A stretch of DNA of 64,000 nucleotides from Hordeum vulgare subsp. vulgare (taxonomy: Eukaryota > Streptophyta > Magnoliopsida > Poales > Poaceae). The stretch covers positions 173,954,689-174,018,688 of the forward strand of contig NC_058523.1 in the NCBI RefSeq assembly GCF_904849725.1. The letters are read 5' to 3'. A program made the position numbers and the translations under genes. The notes below the pieces were generated by a model. It had not been told where the DNA came from, made no database searches, and worked only from the letters and a program-made list of their open reading frames with translations. Below, piece by piece: positions 44,317 through 55,259 of this stretch (position 1 is its first letter; each line of letters begins with the position of its first letter).

Positions 44317-47300
44317 TGTCACAGCCCTGGTTTCACCTTGCTTGACAAGCATTCATGCATGCATATTTGAACTCTTTTGTTTTTCTTTTGGGAAGTGATC
44401 AAGCCCAATGATTTGAAATTTGACAAAAAGGCAATAAAATTATTACCTTAAAATGAACCAGGGAAATGTTCCAAATACTTGAGAAAATAGTGACAGGGAA
44501 TAAATTTGTCAAACCAAATTTCTAAGTCACAAGAAATTATGAAAAGGATTTTTGATTGGATTAAATAACTATTTGGAATGAAGTTATTTTGTTCTCTTTT
44601 AAAATAAAAGTCTCAAAAATGTTGAAACTATTTTGTGGCATTAATTATTTTTATTACTGTCAAATAATACTATTTTAGGGGTTTGATAAAATGATTAAAT
44701 GTTTTTATTAAAATCCTAAATGTAAATGCCAGAAAGAAATAAAAACAGAAAAAGGAAAAGAGAGAGAGAAACTTACCTAGTGCCTACGTGCTGGCCCAGC
44801 CCACCAAGGGGGTTCTCCCGTGTCGTCTTCCTCCTCGTGCCAGAAGGCAAAGGAGAAGGAAGGCACGGCGCCCCCTCGCCACCTCCTGCTTCCCCGTGGA
44901 GCCTTCGCCTACCTCCTCGCGCCAGCACGTCAAGCCCTCCTCTCCCTTATCTCTGTGCCGCTGAGCCGCCCCCGACCCCTGTGCCTCATCTTCTTCCTCG
45001 TCTCTCCCTCTCTTTTCCCCTTTGCCCTCTCTCTCAGGGATCCAAGCCCTCACCGATTCGTCGTCTTCGGTGCACCTCGGACCCTGCCGTCGGCGCTTGA
45101 AGCACCGCCGTGAGCCCCTCTTCCCATTCCCTCTCTTTTCCTCGACTTTCCCCTCCTCTAGCCGCCTCCCGTCGCGGAGCCCGAGCTCCCTGCCGCCGGC
45201 AATGGCCGCCGCGGCCACGGCCTCTTCCTCGCGCGGCCGAGCACGCTGGCGTGTTCGGGGGGGGGGGCTATAGTTGCTGCCCCAACCCTCAGTTCTTTTC
45301 CCCGTGCCCCCTAGCGATGACCCCGTCCTACCCGAGCACCGACCGCCGCCTCCGACGCTGCTGCCACCGTCTCCGGCGATCCCCGCGCTCCAAACCTGCC
45401 GGAATGGATGCGGCCCAGCATGGGCTATCTCCAGGTGCTCTCTGTGCGTCAAACCGTCGCCGTTCATGCGATTCCGGCACATAGCCACCGTCGGTTTGGT
45501 TGCCGCCGACGAAGCTCCGACGTGCTGATGTGGCCTGATGATTAGCACTAACCTACTGACTAATTACCCTCACCCCCTACACACTGACAGAGGGCCCCAT
45601 GCGTGGGTCAAACCCCACCTAGTGCGGGTTAACTCGGGGTTAGCCCCTGGGTCAATGACCAGTGGGCCCCACCGGTCAGGGTTTGTCCTGGACCGGCTGG
45701 TTGACCTGCTGACGCAGGGATGACATCAGCATGACGCAATAAAGCTTTTCTGATTTTAATTAATTCCAGAATAATAGCAAAACTTCTAAAAATCATAGAA
45801 ATTAAAATATAACTCGGATGGAAATAATTTATATATGAAAAAGTATCAAAAAAATCCAAGGAATCTGATTATGGCATTTTTATGCATGTTTGAAAAAATT
45901 AACAACACCAAATAGGCAAAATGATGAATAAGGTAAATTTAATAAATAGTTTGAAGTTGGAATTTGAATCCTATTTTAATTCCACTTCAATTACTATGAT
46001 CAAGCATTGGTCAATGCAAAACAGTACCTCAAAATAATAACTCCATACATGTTGAAACAATTTGTTATGAGCATCAGGTCGAATCAATTAAAAGGGTACC
46101 GGAACAATAACTGGCTTGAAGTGATGTTTGAATCCTAATTCAAACCAACTTCAACTTAAGAAATGATAGCCACATTAGCCCTGCCACCTTTCATTTCATG
46201 TCTTGAGCATGCATCATAGTGTTGCATTCCGTGAAGTAATTGTTGTTCTTTCTTGTTTGCCGGTGTTGTTCCCTCTCGGTAAACGATGTTTCCGACGATG
46301 TGATCGTTGACACTGATGAAGACTCATTGCTATCTTCAGACGTGTCAGGCAAGAAAACCCCCTTGAGCATATTGAAATAAACCCACTCTCTCGCTCCTGC
46401 TCTCTTTTACTGCATTAGGACAAACACGAATTAACTGTACATGTTATCGGTAGTTCAACCCATTCCTTTCCATGACCTGATTTTGTCACAGTAAATAGTT
46501 GAAACCATTTAGCATGAGTAGCAACTGCTTGAGCCTTGATGTGCTTACTCATCCATGCTTGTTTACAATGCCTGCTATGCTTAGAGTCGTGTCGGGTCTG
46601 ATCCGTTTGGATGATGAATCGGAATGGTTGTGTTCATGTCCTACAGTGTGAGAGTAAAGGTGTGAATCTGATTTGGTAAAGGTAGCGATGAGAGGCCATG
46701 TAGGAGTACATGGCGGGTTGTCCCATTGGGACCGTCCTTAAGAACTGAGTTATGTGTATGTTATCCAAGACAATATACTACCATGCATTGGGCCCTGAAA
46801 TATGACCCCGCTCGGCTTATTAATTGCCTAGATCTCTGTCCAGGAGTTGCAATTAGTTTCTGGTGTTTGTAGGAAAAGTGTTGGCGGCCGTGTTTAGCTC
46901 TGCCCGACGGGGTAGGCTTCTCGGCGGTAGATACACAGTGGCACGATGTACCAAGTGGCAACCGAATGGTGGGCTTGGGAACCCTGCGCGCATTGTTTGG
47001 GGCCGTAGAGGAAACCTCGGCCGGACTCCCTTGCGGGTTTAGTCTCAAATAGGCGATAAACCTGGACTAGGGTCTTGTGTGGTTAACGGTCATGGCCGAC
47101 ACCCACGCCAGTGCTTCCGCTTGAAGGTTGCCGAGATGCATGACGTGCATATGGTGCTAAGTGGTGGGAGCATGTGTGAAGAGGTATACCGCTGCAGGGT
47201 GATTCAATCTGTTCGAATAGCCACGTCCTCGGTTATGGACTACTTGGAAACATTACGTGGTACATAGACAATTTAAATGGATACTCTAAAACATGCAAGA

Positions 47301-48385
47301 TAAGTGTGAGTGCTATGGAAGGCCTTCTCGTAGGGAGACGAGAGTGGATCCATAGTAGTGTATTGAATTGGTGAATATGTGGACTCGTGTGCGATATCCC
47401 ACCTCAAAGAAAGAACTTGTAGTCGTAGTACAGGTTAGCCAAGAGTCAAAGCTGGCTTGCTGCAATCAAACCCCACAACCCTTTCATTGAAACATGATGC
47501 ATATGTAGATAGTTCTGATGTAAGACTTGCTGAGTACCTTTGTACTCACGGTTGATTTATCCATGTTTTTGCAGAGAAGACTTAGACTCATTAAAGGTTC
47601 TATGCGATGTGTTCGATGTTGACCGGAATAGCTTGGGAATCCCAGACAGAGGTCTGGCTCCTTTGGTAGGGTCGTAGTAGCTTTTCAGGCTCTTCCCGCC
47701 ACTTTTAGTAGATGTCTGTACCCAGACATGATTTGCTTCCGCTTGTTGTTATGACTTGAGTGTCGGGTCACGAGACCCCTGTTTGTAATATCGTACTATG
47801 TTGACTCTTATGAGTCTTTAATAAATGCTTGAGTCGTAGAGTTATGTTGTGATGCCATGTTGTATCTACACATATCATGCATAATGTGTGTATGTTTGAA
47901 ATGCATTATATGTGTGGGATTCGACACCTAGTTGTTTGCCTTTAGTAGTACTCTTTACAGGGAAATGCTTCTTTGTGATTCCATCGGGCCTTGGTAGATT
48001 GCTACTGCTCGGAACACATTGATTGACCGGCGTGTATCCTTCTTTGCTGCTGTGTCTGTCCCCTCGGGGAAATGTCACGTGGTGTAATGGAGTCCTTGTA
48101 ACTTGCTACGACCCGTCTACACACGCTGATGACCGACACCTGCCTTGCTGGGTTATGTATGCCTGTCCCTGGACGGATGTACTGCTTGGGTTTATAACTA
48201 GTCATGTCGACCCGGGTTCTTTGTCGTTTGAACGCTAGCAACATATTAACATACCTGAGCCAAAAGACGCAAACGGTCCCGGCCAAGGTAAGGTGGCAGC
48301 CGTGGAGTTTACCGTGCGTGAGGCCGCAAAGTGATGTGATGTGTTACAGGCTGGGTTCTTATGATTTAGGATGGGAGTCCCGACA
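44317..48385 (+). repeat. 3' LTR of the LARD-like element
   Basis: 4069 bp, the same length as the left LTR, although small compensating indels occur (for example the nine-G run near 45258 and the cgg/agg differences near 46098). It ends ATGGGAGTCCCGACA, followed by the duplicated AACCA. Confidence 0.93.
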
Positions 48386-49034
48386 AACCAACAGTTGTTA
48401 TCTTTGAGGATTGTGCATCTTCTAGACGGTTAGGCGTCAATGGTCTAGAACATCTAGCAGTCAAATGTGGATCGCCCGGTGACCGATTTTGTGAGGTTTT
48501 GGAAGTCTGCCCTCAAGACTTACCACGAGTGTTGGGAAAGGACTATGTGTCCTTAGCTCAAGGAGAGTACGGTAAGGACTTAGTGTCCTAGGATTGTGTG
48601 TCCTTTGGTTTAAATACCAAGCCACTCCATACCAGACGTACGACTGTCGCCACAGTTGGAACTGGGTCCTCAAATTACCATCTTCACTGAGTACCTGGTT
48701 ATATTTCCTCAACCCTTTCATTTCCTCTCTTGTATGTTGCTGAAATTGCTTGATACTATTTGAAGAATTTGACTGAAGACTTTCTCAATTTCCTCACTCC
48801 AAATTCTTCATATCATTTGTTCTTCACCTACACCCTGAACATGCTACTCGTATAAGAAGAATGTTTCAATTCAGCATGAATACTATGATGTCATTGTTTT
48901 GCTTATTTGTTTGAGTACTTTATCCACTGCTAGCTGTTCGGTTCTGAGGAATTTCTTCACAAAGGATTTCCTTATAGACAAAAATATAAAAATCGCCCAT
49001 TCACCCCATCTAGTCGATATAATGCACTTTCACT

Positions 49035-51454
49035 AATGTACCTAGTACTTTCATGAGATTAATTAACGTGGTTTTATGTGCTTTCATTGGACGATTTGTG
49101 GTAGTCTATTTTGATGATATGTTGATTTATAGTAGATCCTTGGAGGAACACTTGGAACATTTACGTGTTGTTTTTATTGCTCTACATGATGCACGTTTTT
49201 TGGGTTACCTTAGGATGTGCACCTTTTGTACCAACCGAGTCTCTTTTCTTGGCTATGTTGTTACTCCACAGGGAATTGAAGTTGATAAAGCCAAGATTGA
49301 AGCTATTGAGAGTTGGTCGCAACCCAAAATAGTCAGGCAAATGAGGAGTTTTCTTGGCCTCGCTGGTTGCTATAGGCGCTTTGTGAGAGATTTCAGCACC
49401 ATTGTTGCACCTCTCAATATGCTTACGAAGAAGGATGTGCCTTTTGCTTGGGGTACTACAAATAAAGAAACCTTCATGGTATTGAAAGATAAGTTAACAC
49501 GTTCTCCTTTACTCCAACTTCCTGATTTTAATAAGACTTTCGAGCTTTAATGTTATGCTAGTGGAATTGGATTAGGATGTGTGTTATTACAAGATGGTAA
49601 ACCTGTTGCATAATACTCGGAAAAATCGAGTGGGCCTAGTCTAAATAATTCTACTTATGGTAAGGAATTATATGCGCTTGTTCGGACTTTGGAAAAATGG
49701 GAACGTTATTTATGGCCCAAAGAATTTGTTATACATTCTGATCATGAATCTTCAAACATACTAAAAGTCAAGCAAAACTAAACCATAGACATGCTAAATG
49801 GGTTGAATCTATTGAAACTTTCCCTTATGTCATAAAACACAAGAAGGGAAAAGAAAATGTTATTGTGATGCATTGTCTCATCGCTATACTATGCTTTCAC
49901 AACTTGACTTTAAAATATTTGGTTTGGAGACCATCAAAGATCAATATGTGCATGATGTGGAATTTAAAGATGTGTTGCAGAATTCTAAAGACGGGGGAAC
50001 ATCGAACAAGCTGGTCATTAATGATGGATTTGTGTTCTGCGCTAACAAGCTATGCATTCCAGCTAGCTCTATTCGACCCTAATTGTTGCTGGAGGTGCAC
50101 AGAGGAGGATTAATTGGGCACTTTCGCATGAAGAATACGGAGACGTACTTGGTACACATTTCTCTTGGTCAAAGATGAGACGGGATGTTGAGCGTCTTGT
50201 TGCTCGCTGCACTACATGTCAAAAAGTTAAGTCATGACTCAATCCTCATGGTTTATATATGCCTTTGCCTGTACCTAGTGTTCCTTGGGAGGATGTATCT
50301 ATGGACTTTGTTATAGGTTTAACTCGAACAAAGAAGGAGAGGGATATCATATTTATTGTCGTGGATATATTTTCTAAAATGGCACACCTTATACCATGTC
50401 ATAAAAGTGATGATGCTGCTAATGTTGTTGATTTGTTCTTTCGTGATATTATTCGCTTGCATAATGTGCCAAACACAATTGTTTCTGATTGTGATGCTAA
50501 ATTGCTTATCTATTTTTGGAGATGTTTATGGGCTAAGTTGGGGACTAAACTGCATTTTAGTACTAGATGTCACCATCAAACTGATAGGCAAAATGAAGTA
50601 GTCAATAGATCATTGTCTACTATGCTTACGGTTGTTTTGAAGAATAACTTGAAAATGTGGGAAGAATGTTGGCCTCATATTGAATTTGCTTATAATCGTC
50701 CATTGCATTCTTCTACTAAGATGTGCCCTTTTGATATTGTGTATGGTTTCCTACCTCTTGCACCTATTGATTTGTTGCCTCTCCCATCTTTGGAGGAAGT
50801 TAATTTTGATGTTAAACAACATGCTAAATTGATCTTAAAAATGCATGAAGTAACTAAGGAAAACATTGGGTGTATGAATGCTAAATTCAAACTTGCTGGA
50901 GATAAGGGTAGAAATATGTTGTCTTTGCACCTGGAAATCGTGTTTTGTTACAATTGCGTAAGGACATATTTCCTGATTTGTGCAAGTCAAAGCTAATGCC
51001 ACTACTGATGGTCCTGTTAATGTGTTTGAGAAAATAATTGACAATGCATATAAACTTGTTCTGCCTTCAGAGCTTGGGGTTAGTCCCACTTTTAACATTG
51101 CAGATTTGAAGCCTTATTGGGTGATGAAGATGAGTTTCCATCGAGAACAACTTCAGTTCAAGAATCGAGGATGATGAGGACATCAATACCATTGTTACAC
51201 CCACAACGCCTACTGCTATACATATTCGACCAGTTACTAGAGCACATGCACGCCAATTGAATTACCAGGTACTTTCATTTCTTCGAAATCCTTCTAACGT
51301 TCATGAACATATTATGATTCCTAAGTTAGATACTTTTGTTTTACTTATGAATGAAGGACCTGGCATGGACAAGAAGAATGGCCATTGGAGCAGGAATAAG
51401 CATGAGAGAAGAAGGTGCGCACACAGGAAAGAACAATGGAGCTTCTCGTGGTGA
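49035..51454 (+). pseudogene. CH1 pol remnant: RT, RNase H, integrase
   Basis: The frame starts in the RT palm (NVPSTFMRLIN) and keeps FDDMLIYS (YxDD box as YFDD), FLGYVVTPQGIEVD and the RNase H lead-in. A stop ends it at 49548. RNase H (CYASGIGLGCVLLQDG, HSDHES) and the zinc-binding part of integrase run through several stops and shifts up to 50235. The integrase core (50259-50996) retains MDFVIGL, SDCDAK and NEVVN, holding the D, D and E residues. After a frameshift near 50930 the C-terminal part continues (FEKIIDNAYKL, VSPTFNIADLKPYW) and ends at about 51454. Multiple frameshifts make it inactive. Confidence 0.9.
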
Positions 51455-52060
51455 TTTTCGCACTTTGGAGCCACCATAATGAGAGCATGAAGGCTTGGAC
51501 AAAATATACAAGATGCCACTTCATAAATTTCGTCCATAAGCCATTATAGGTGTTGTGTCACCTTACTATTGGGTCAGGCCCATGTAATTTTGAAATACAA
51601 CTTTATCGGCTGTTTTTAGAGTCAGTATGTGTGGGGAAACATAGTTAGGGTGGGTTTTGGACCCCTCCTCCAAGGGGTCACTTAATTCACCTCTGTTCCC
51701 CCATATATACACCCCTTAGGGCACCGTTTAGACTTGAGTTTTATTTAGATTACAAGCTCTCCATAGCTGCAACTGCGCGTTCTTCGTTTATGTTCTACGA
51801 CCAGACCAAGAGATCACATAACCTCACTTTCATCAATAAAGCTTTCATCTTATATTCACAATATCCAGATTGCAATTTCCATTTCTTGCTTCTTCTTCAT
51901 TTTAGTGGAGGAAACAGACCTTCGTAATCAGGTTGATCATGCCCCGACATGGTCAATAATCTCTCGGAGTTAGTTTAGTGATTGCTAAGCCGCGACGTCC
52001 TCGCACATTCGTAGTCGGATCGTCAAAGTCGACTCTACCAAAAACGATAGACACATCTCA
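51455..52060 (+). repeat. 3' LTR region of CH1 (boundaries approximate)
   Basis: Non-coding sequence after pol. A likely LTR start is near 51550 (tgttgtgtcacctt), with a TATA box ccatatatacacc at 51711-51723 and an end near 52060 (gacacatctcatca). In some chromoviruses the LTR overlaps the pol end, so the start could be further left. No partner LTR is in the window to confirm. Confidence 0.5.
51712..51720 (+). promoter_or_regulatory. TATA box in CH1 LTR
   Basis: catatatac in a ccccc...acacccctta context, followed downstream by agagatcacataacctc and a possible polyadenylation signal aataaa at 51835. Confidence 0.4.
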
Positions 52061-54120
52061 TCAAAAGACAGGGACCACTTCGCCTCTATCATAAGACTCT
52101 ATCTAACCTTCTTTAGAAGAGCATAAAATATGTTTGGACTCCAGAGTGTGATTTGGATTTCAGCACACTCAAGGAGAAGCTCACCTGAGCTCTGGTTCTA
52201 ACTCCTCCTAATGATTCCAGGCCGTTCCAAGTTTTCTGTGATGCATCTTTGCAAGGTCTTCGTGGTGTTCTGATGCAAGACAAGAAAGTGGCAGCTTATA
52301 ACTCTCGTTAGTTGAAGCCAAGTGAGAAAAAATACCCCACTCGCGATCTTGAGTTGGTGGCAGTAGTCCATGCTTTGGTTACTTGGATACACCTCTTGTT
52401 GGGAAGACAGGTTGAGGTCTACACCAACCACAAGAGTTTGAAATATATCTTCAGTCAACCGAATGTCAATCTTCATCAAACTCGTTGAGTGGAGATGATC
52501 CAAGATTACAACCCAAGCATTGATTATACTCTAGGCAAAGCAAACGTGATTGCAGATGCTTTGAGCAGAAGGGCTTACTGCAATAATCTTATTCTCAAGC
52601 CATTCCATCCCGATCTCTATGAGTCTTTCACGAACCTCAACCTTCAACTAGTTCCTCAAGTTTTTCTTGCCAACCTTCGAATTTATCCTACCTTGGAAGA
52701 CCAATTCTGCCAAGCTCAACTTCTTGATGCTATGGTGAAGAATGTGATAATAGGCTTCGCAAAGAGCATTCCAAAGTATAAGTGCTTCCGTGTTGATGAC
52801 AAAGATAATTTGTTCTTCGAGGACCGCCTTGTGGTTCCAAAGGGGGCGATTAGAAAAGTTATCATGGATGAATCCCACAATTATGTCCTCTCGATACATC
52901 CAGGAAGTTCTAAGATGTATCTGGATCTTAAGCAAACCTTCTGGTGGACTCGCATGAAACGTGAGATTTCTCAGTTTTTGGACGAGTGTGTTGTGTGTCG
53001 CAGATTGAAGGCAGAACATCAACGTCCAATGGGTCTTCCTCATGCTTTCCCTATACCCGAGTAGAAATTTGATCATGTGGAGATGGATTTTGCCACTTAG
53101 TTTCCTAAGTCCAAGAGAGGCAATGATGCCATCTTTGTGGTCATCGACAAGCTGACTAAATTTTCCCACTTCCTTCCGGTCAAAGAATCTATCTCGACAG
53201 CTCAGCTGGCAGAGTGGTACACTTCAAGGATAGTTTGTTTGCATGGTGTTCCTAAGCTGATTTCTTCACATCAAGGTAACATATTTACTTCCAAGTTCTG
53301 GGATCCCTTCCAAACTGCAATGGGCATCAAGGTCCATTTCAGTACAACTTTCCATCGTCAGACTAGTGTTCAAGTGGAGAGAGTCAATCAAATTCTTGAA
53401 GACATGCTCAGAGCATGTGTTATCTCTTTCGGCATGAAGTGGTAAGACTGCCTCCTATTTCCTAAACTTTCCTCCAACAATAGTTTTCAAGCAAGTTCAG
53501 GCAAGGCCCCATTCAGGATTCTCGAAGGAAGAAAGTGTCATACCCTGCTCAATTTGTTTGAAACCGGTGAGCGTGAATTTCTTGGGAATGAAATAATCAC
53601 AATGAAGCAGAAGAAATGTGTCATGTCATTCGAGATAATCTCAAAGCTGCTCAATCCGTCAAAAGGGTTACTATGACAGCAGACATCGTGACTTGGCATT
53701 CCAGATCAATGATTTTGTCTATCTTCGGGTATCTCCCATGATGGGTACTCAGCGTTTTGGCATCAAAGGAAAGCTTGCTCCATGCTTTGTGGGTGCTTTC
53801 AAGATTGTTGGCAAAAGAGGTGACCTTTCTTATCAATTAGACCTTCTTTCCAATTTCTCCAATGTGCATAATGTCTTCCATGTATCTCAGCTCCGGAAGT
53901 GTTCAAGAGTCTTGAGCACACCGTTGACTTCCAAGACATTGATCTCCAGTCAGTCCTTTCTTATCATGAGCATCGAGGTGCCATTCTCGAAGATATTGAG
54001 CGCAAGACTTGCAACAACTCTATCGAATTCCTCAAAGTTAAGTCGTCACACCATTCCGCTAAAGAAGCCACATGGGAACGTGAGGACCTTCTCCGTTCCA
54101 AATATCCTCAGTTCTTTTAA
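52061..54120 (+). pseudogene. CH2 pol remnant: RNase H, integrase, chromodomain (Tekay/Del-like)
   Basis: Second plus-strand chromovirus pol, starting at the RT-RNase H junction (YVWTPECDLDF near 52130). RNase H reads FQVFCDASLQGLRGVLMQ and EVYTNHKSLKYIF, with stops at 52183, 52309 and 52485. A 191-codon frame (52489-53064) holds DYNPSIDYTLGKANVIADALS and the integrase zinc finger (ECVVCRRLKAEH). The integrase core at 53137-53445 has GVPKLISSHQG where the usual SD.G aspartate is His, while VERVNQILEDML keeps the Glu. After shifts near 53445 and 53640 it continues to a C-terminal chromodomain (53948-54119: ILEDIERKT, VKSSHHSAKEATWERE). A terminal chromodomain indicates the Tekay/Del branch. 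It is non-functional. Confidence 0.88.
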
Positions 54121-54146
54121 TCCTAGACCTCGGAGCGAGATCCTCT

Positions 54147-54160
54147 TGTAGTGTGGGAGA
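54147..54160 (+). other. Polypurine tract of CH2
   Basis: tgtagtgtgggaga lies just after the pol stop and before the presumed LTR start at 54162. Confidence 0.5.
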
Positions 54161-54161
54161 C

Positions 54162-55258
54162 TCATAAGAACCCAAGTGCAAGCTATTCCAAACCTTGTAA
54201 TATATTTCCCTGTGTGATCTTCCATGTTTTGCCATCATGTGGTTTGAATTAATAAAGTTGGTTCATGTCATATCATTGTGCATCTTGTCATTTCCTTATG
54301 CATCAAGTCATCATATCATTCTTTATTTTTTGTGTGGTGTTGTGTTGTTCTTGAGTCGAGTGATGTGTTGTGATGCAATGTGTGCAACCAAGTGGGCTTG
54401 TTATGTGAAACACACCCCCTGTAAATTCTTTAGAAACTATGTCTCCATATTTTCTTATTTCTAAATGTATCTTATGTGGTGATTTTACTTGCCCTACTCA
54501 ACTCAAACGAATGTTGCTAGGTTCTCAAATATCATGTGTGTGTGTTTTAAAATTAATGGTAACCATTTGCTGCTCTCCACCTTTTCCTATATTTTGCAAA
54601 ACAGATTCAAATTGCAATGAAGGGCATTTTTTCTCTTAAAATTCCCAAACCAGTTTTATAAAAATGGTATTTAATTCCATCATCCCAAAACTCTTCCTTC
54701 ACTAAAATTTCTTCTTAAAGATCCCCTCGTCTTATCTGTTGTTTTGATGTTTGTTTTGTTAAGAGAGAGAGAGAGAGAGGCCCAGCAATCGCCTCGAGGC
54801 ATTCTGGCCCAGTTCGCACGAACGACCACCTGCTCCCTCCTAACATCATCTTCCTCCTGCAGCAGGAATAGAGTGTGCGTGATGTGAAGCGCCTCACGGA
54901 TGTCGAGACCGTCCCGCCTTGTTCCCCCTATATTTAACATCGACGTCCGCGCCTCAGCCCTAGGATTTCCCGATTCCACCACCACCCAGGGGCATCTCCT
55001 CTCCCCTCGTGTTCCAGCCCCCAAAGGAGCGAGTGAACAGAGTTTGTCCCCATCACCAGCGGCCTTCGAGCCCGCTCCTGAGTCATCGCCGTCGAGCCCG
55101 TCTGTGTTCGCGTCGCCCTCTGCTTCCTCTATGCCGGCGAGGGATCGTCAAGGCCGAGCCGCTCTTGCGTTGATCTGGCTCTCGCAAGGATCTGTTTTGC
55201 CCAGAGCATGGCAGAGGTGAGGAGGTCCCCACCGTCGGTTCTACCCGCTTTTTGCCAT
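54162..55258 (+). repeat. 3' LTR of CH2 (start degenerate, right end truncated)
   Basis: It begins tcataagaacccaagtgcaagct, a likely decayed TGTAAGAACCC-type start. It has an AT-rich U3, a short (ag)n at about 54763-54779, TATA-like ctatatttaa at 54928-54937 and a GC-rich leader (54960-55220) whose 106-codon frame looks incidental. Continuity is lost near 55258, where minus-strand Sirevirus gag begins. No second LTR is available for checking. Confidence 0.55.
54928..54937 (+). promoter_or_regulatory. TATA-like box in CH2 LTR
   Basis: ctatatttaa in ccccctatatttaacatcg, just before the GC-rich leader. Confidence 0.4.
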
Positions 55259-55259
55259 G

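Larger units (their letters stand above)
36495..48385 (+). mobile_element. LARD-like long-LTR retrotransposon (4069-bp LTRs), complete
   Basis: Complete element of 11,891 bp inserted in the Sirevirus LTR. The two LTRs (36495-40563 and 44317-48385) each measure 4069 bp, with ends TGTCACAGCC and TCCCGACA. The duplicated target AACCA lies at 36490-36494 and 48386-48390. The internal region is only 3753 bp and has a perfect initiator-Met PBS (40568-40579) and a polypurine tract (44304-44316), but no usable open frame. LTRs over 4 kb with a short non-coding interior match the large retrotransposon derivatives (LARDs, Sukkula-like) described from barley and relatives. The family name is inference. 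LTR differences look like about 2-3% by eye, so it is relatively young. Confidence 0.92.
5154..49032 (+). mobile_element. Sirevirus (Maximus-like) Ty1-copia element, 3' part, split by three insertions
   Basis: A plus-strand Ty1-copia element of the Sirevirus type. Visible parts are a decayed env-like gene (5154-6242), a spacer with two polypurine tracts (6243-6546 and 35471-35616) and the 3' LTR (35617-36494 plus 48391-49032). Gag, integrase and RT lie left of the window, beyond Angela copy A. An extra gene downstream of pol and more than one polypurine tract are Sirevirus hallmarks. Its right LTR end abuts a chromovirus RT frame at 49033, so it was inserted into that pol. Angela A, Tat1 and the LARD-like element all entered it later. 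Confidence 0.7.
35617..49032 (+). repeat. 3' LTR of the Sirevirus, split by the LARD-like element
   Basis: Two pieces, 35617-36494 and 48391-49032, total about 1520 bp. The start is tataagtgcatctgatgcc, apparently TGTAAGTGCATC with one change, and the end is aatgcactttca, which mirrors the start. A TATAAATAG box lies at 36302-36310. The LTR interior contains many gaagactt and aattcctc words typical of this family. Beyond 49032 a chromovirus RT frame begins without a gap. Confidence 0.75.
49033..52060 (+). mobile_element. CH1: Ty3-gypsy chromovirus, 3' part
   Basis: Plus-strand gypsy element whose 5' LTR, gag, protease and RT N-terminus lie left of the window. It resumes inside RT immediately after the Sirevirus LTR. 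It contains RT, RNase H, integrase and a 3' LTR region that probably ends ...CATCTCATCA at about 52060. Sequence style (HKSDDAANVVDLFFRDI) is of the CRM/Reina-related chromoviruses; the exact clade is not resolved by eye. Confidence 0.75.

Noticed and set aside
44784..45548. 254-codon minus-strand frame in the right LTR of the LARD-like element
   Set aside because: It lies in a GC-rich, Arg/Gly-rich part of the LTR, is broken by frame changes in the otherwise near-identical left LTR, and resembles no known protein. It looks like a composition artefact.
54900..55220. 106-codon frame with a proline/serine-rich sequence that could be a small host protein
   Set aside because: It follows a TATA-like box inside the CH2 LTR and is best explained as leader sequence of the LTR.
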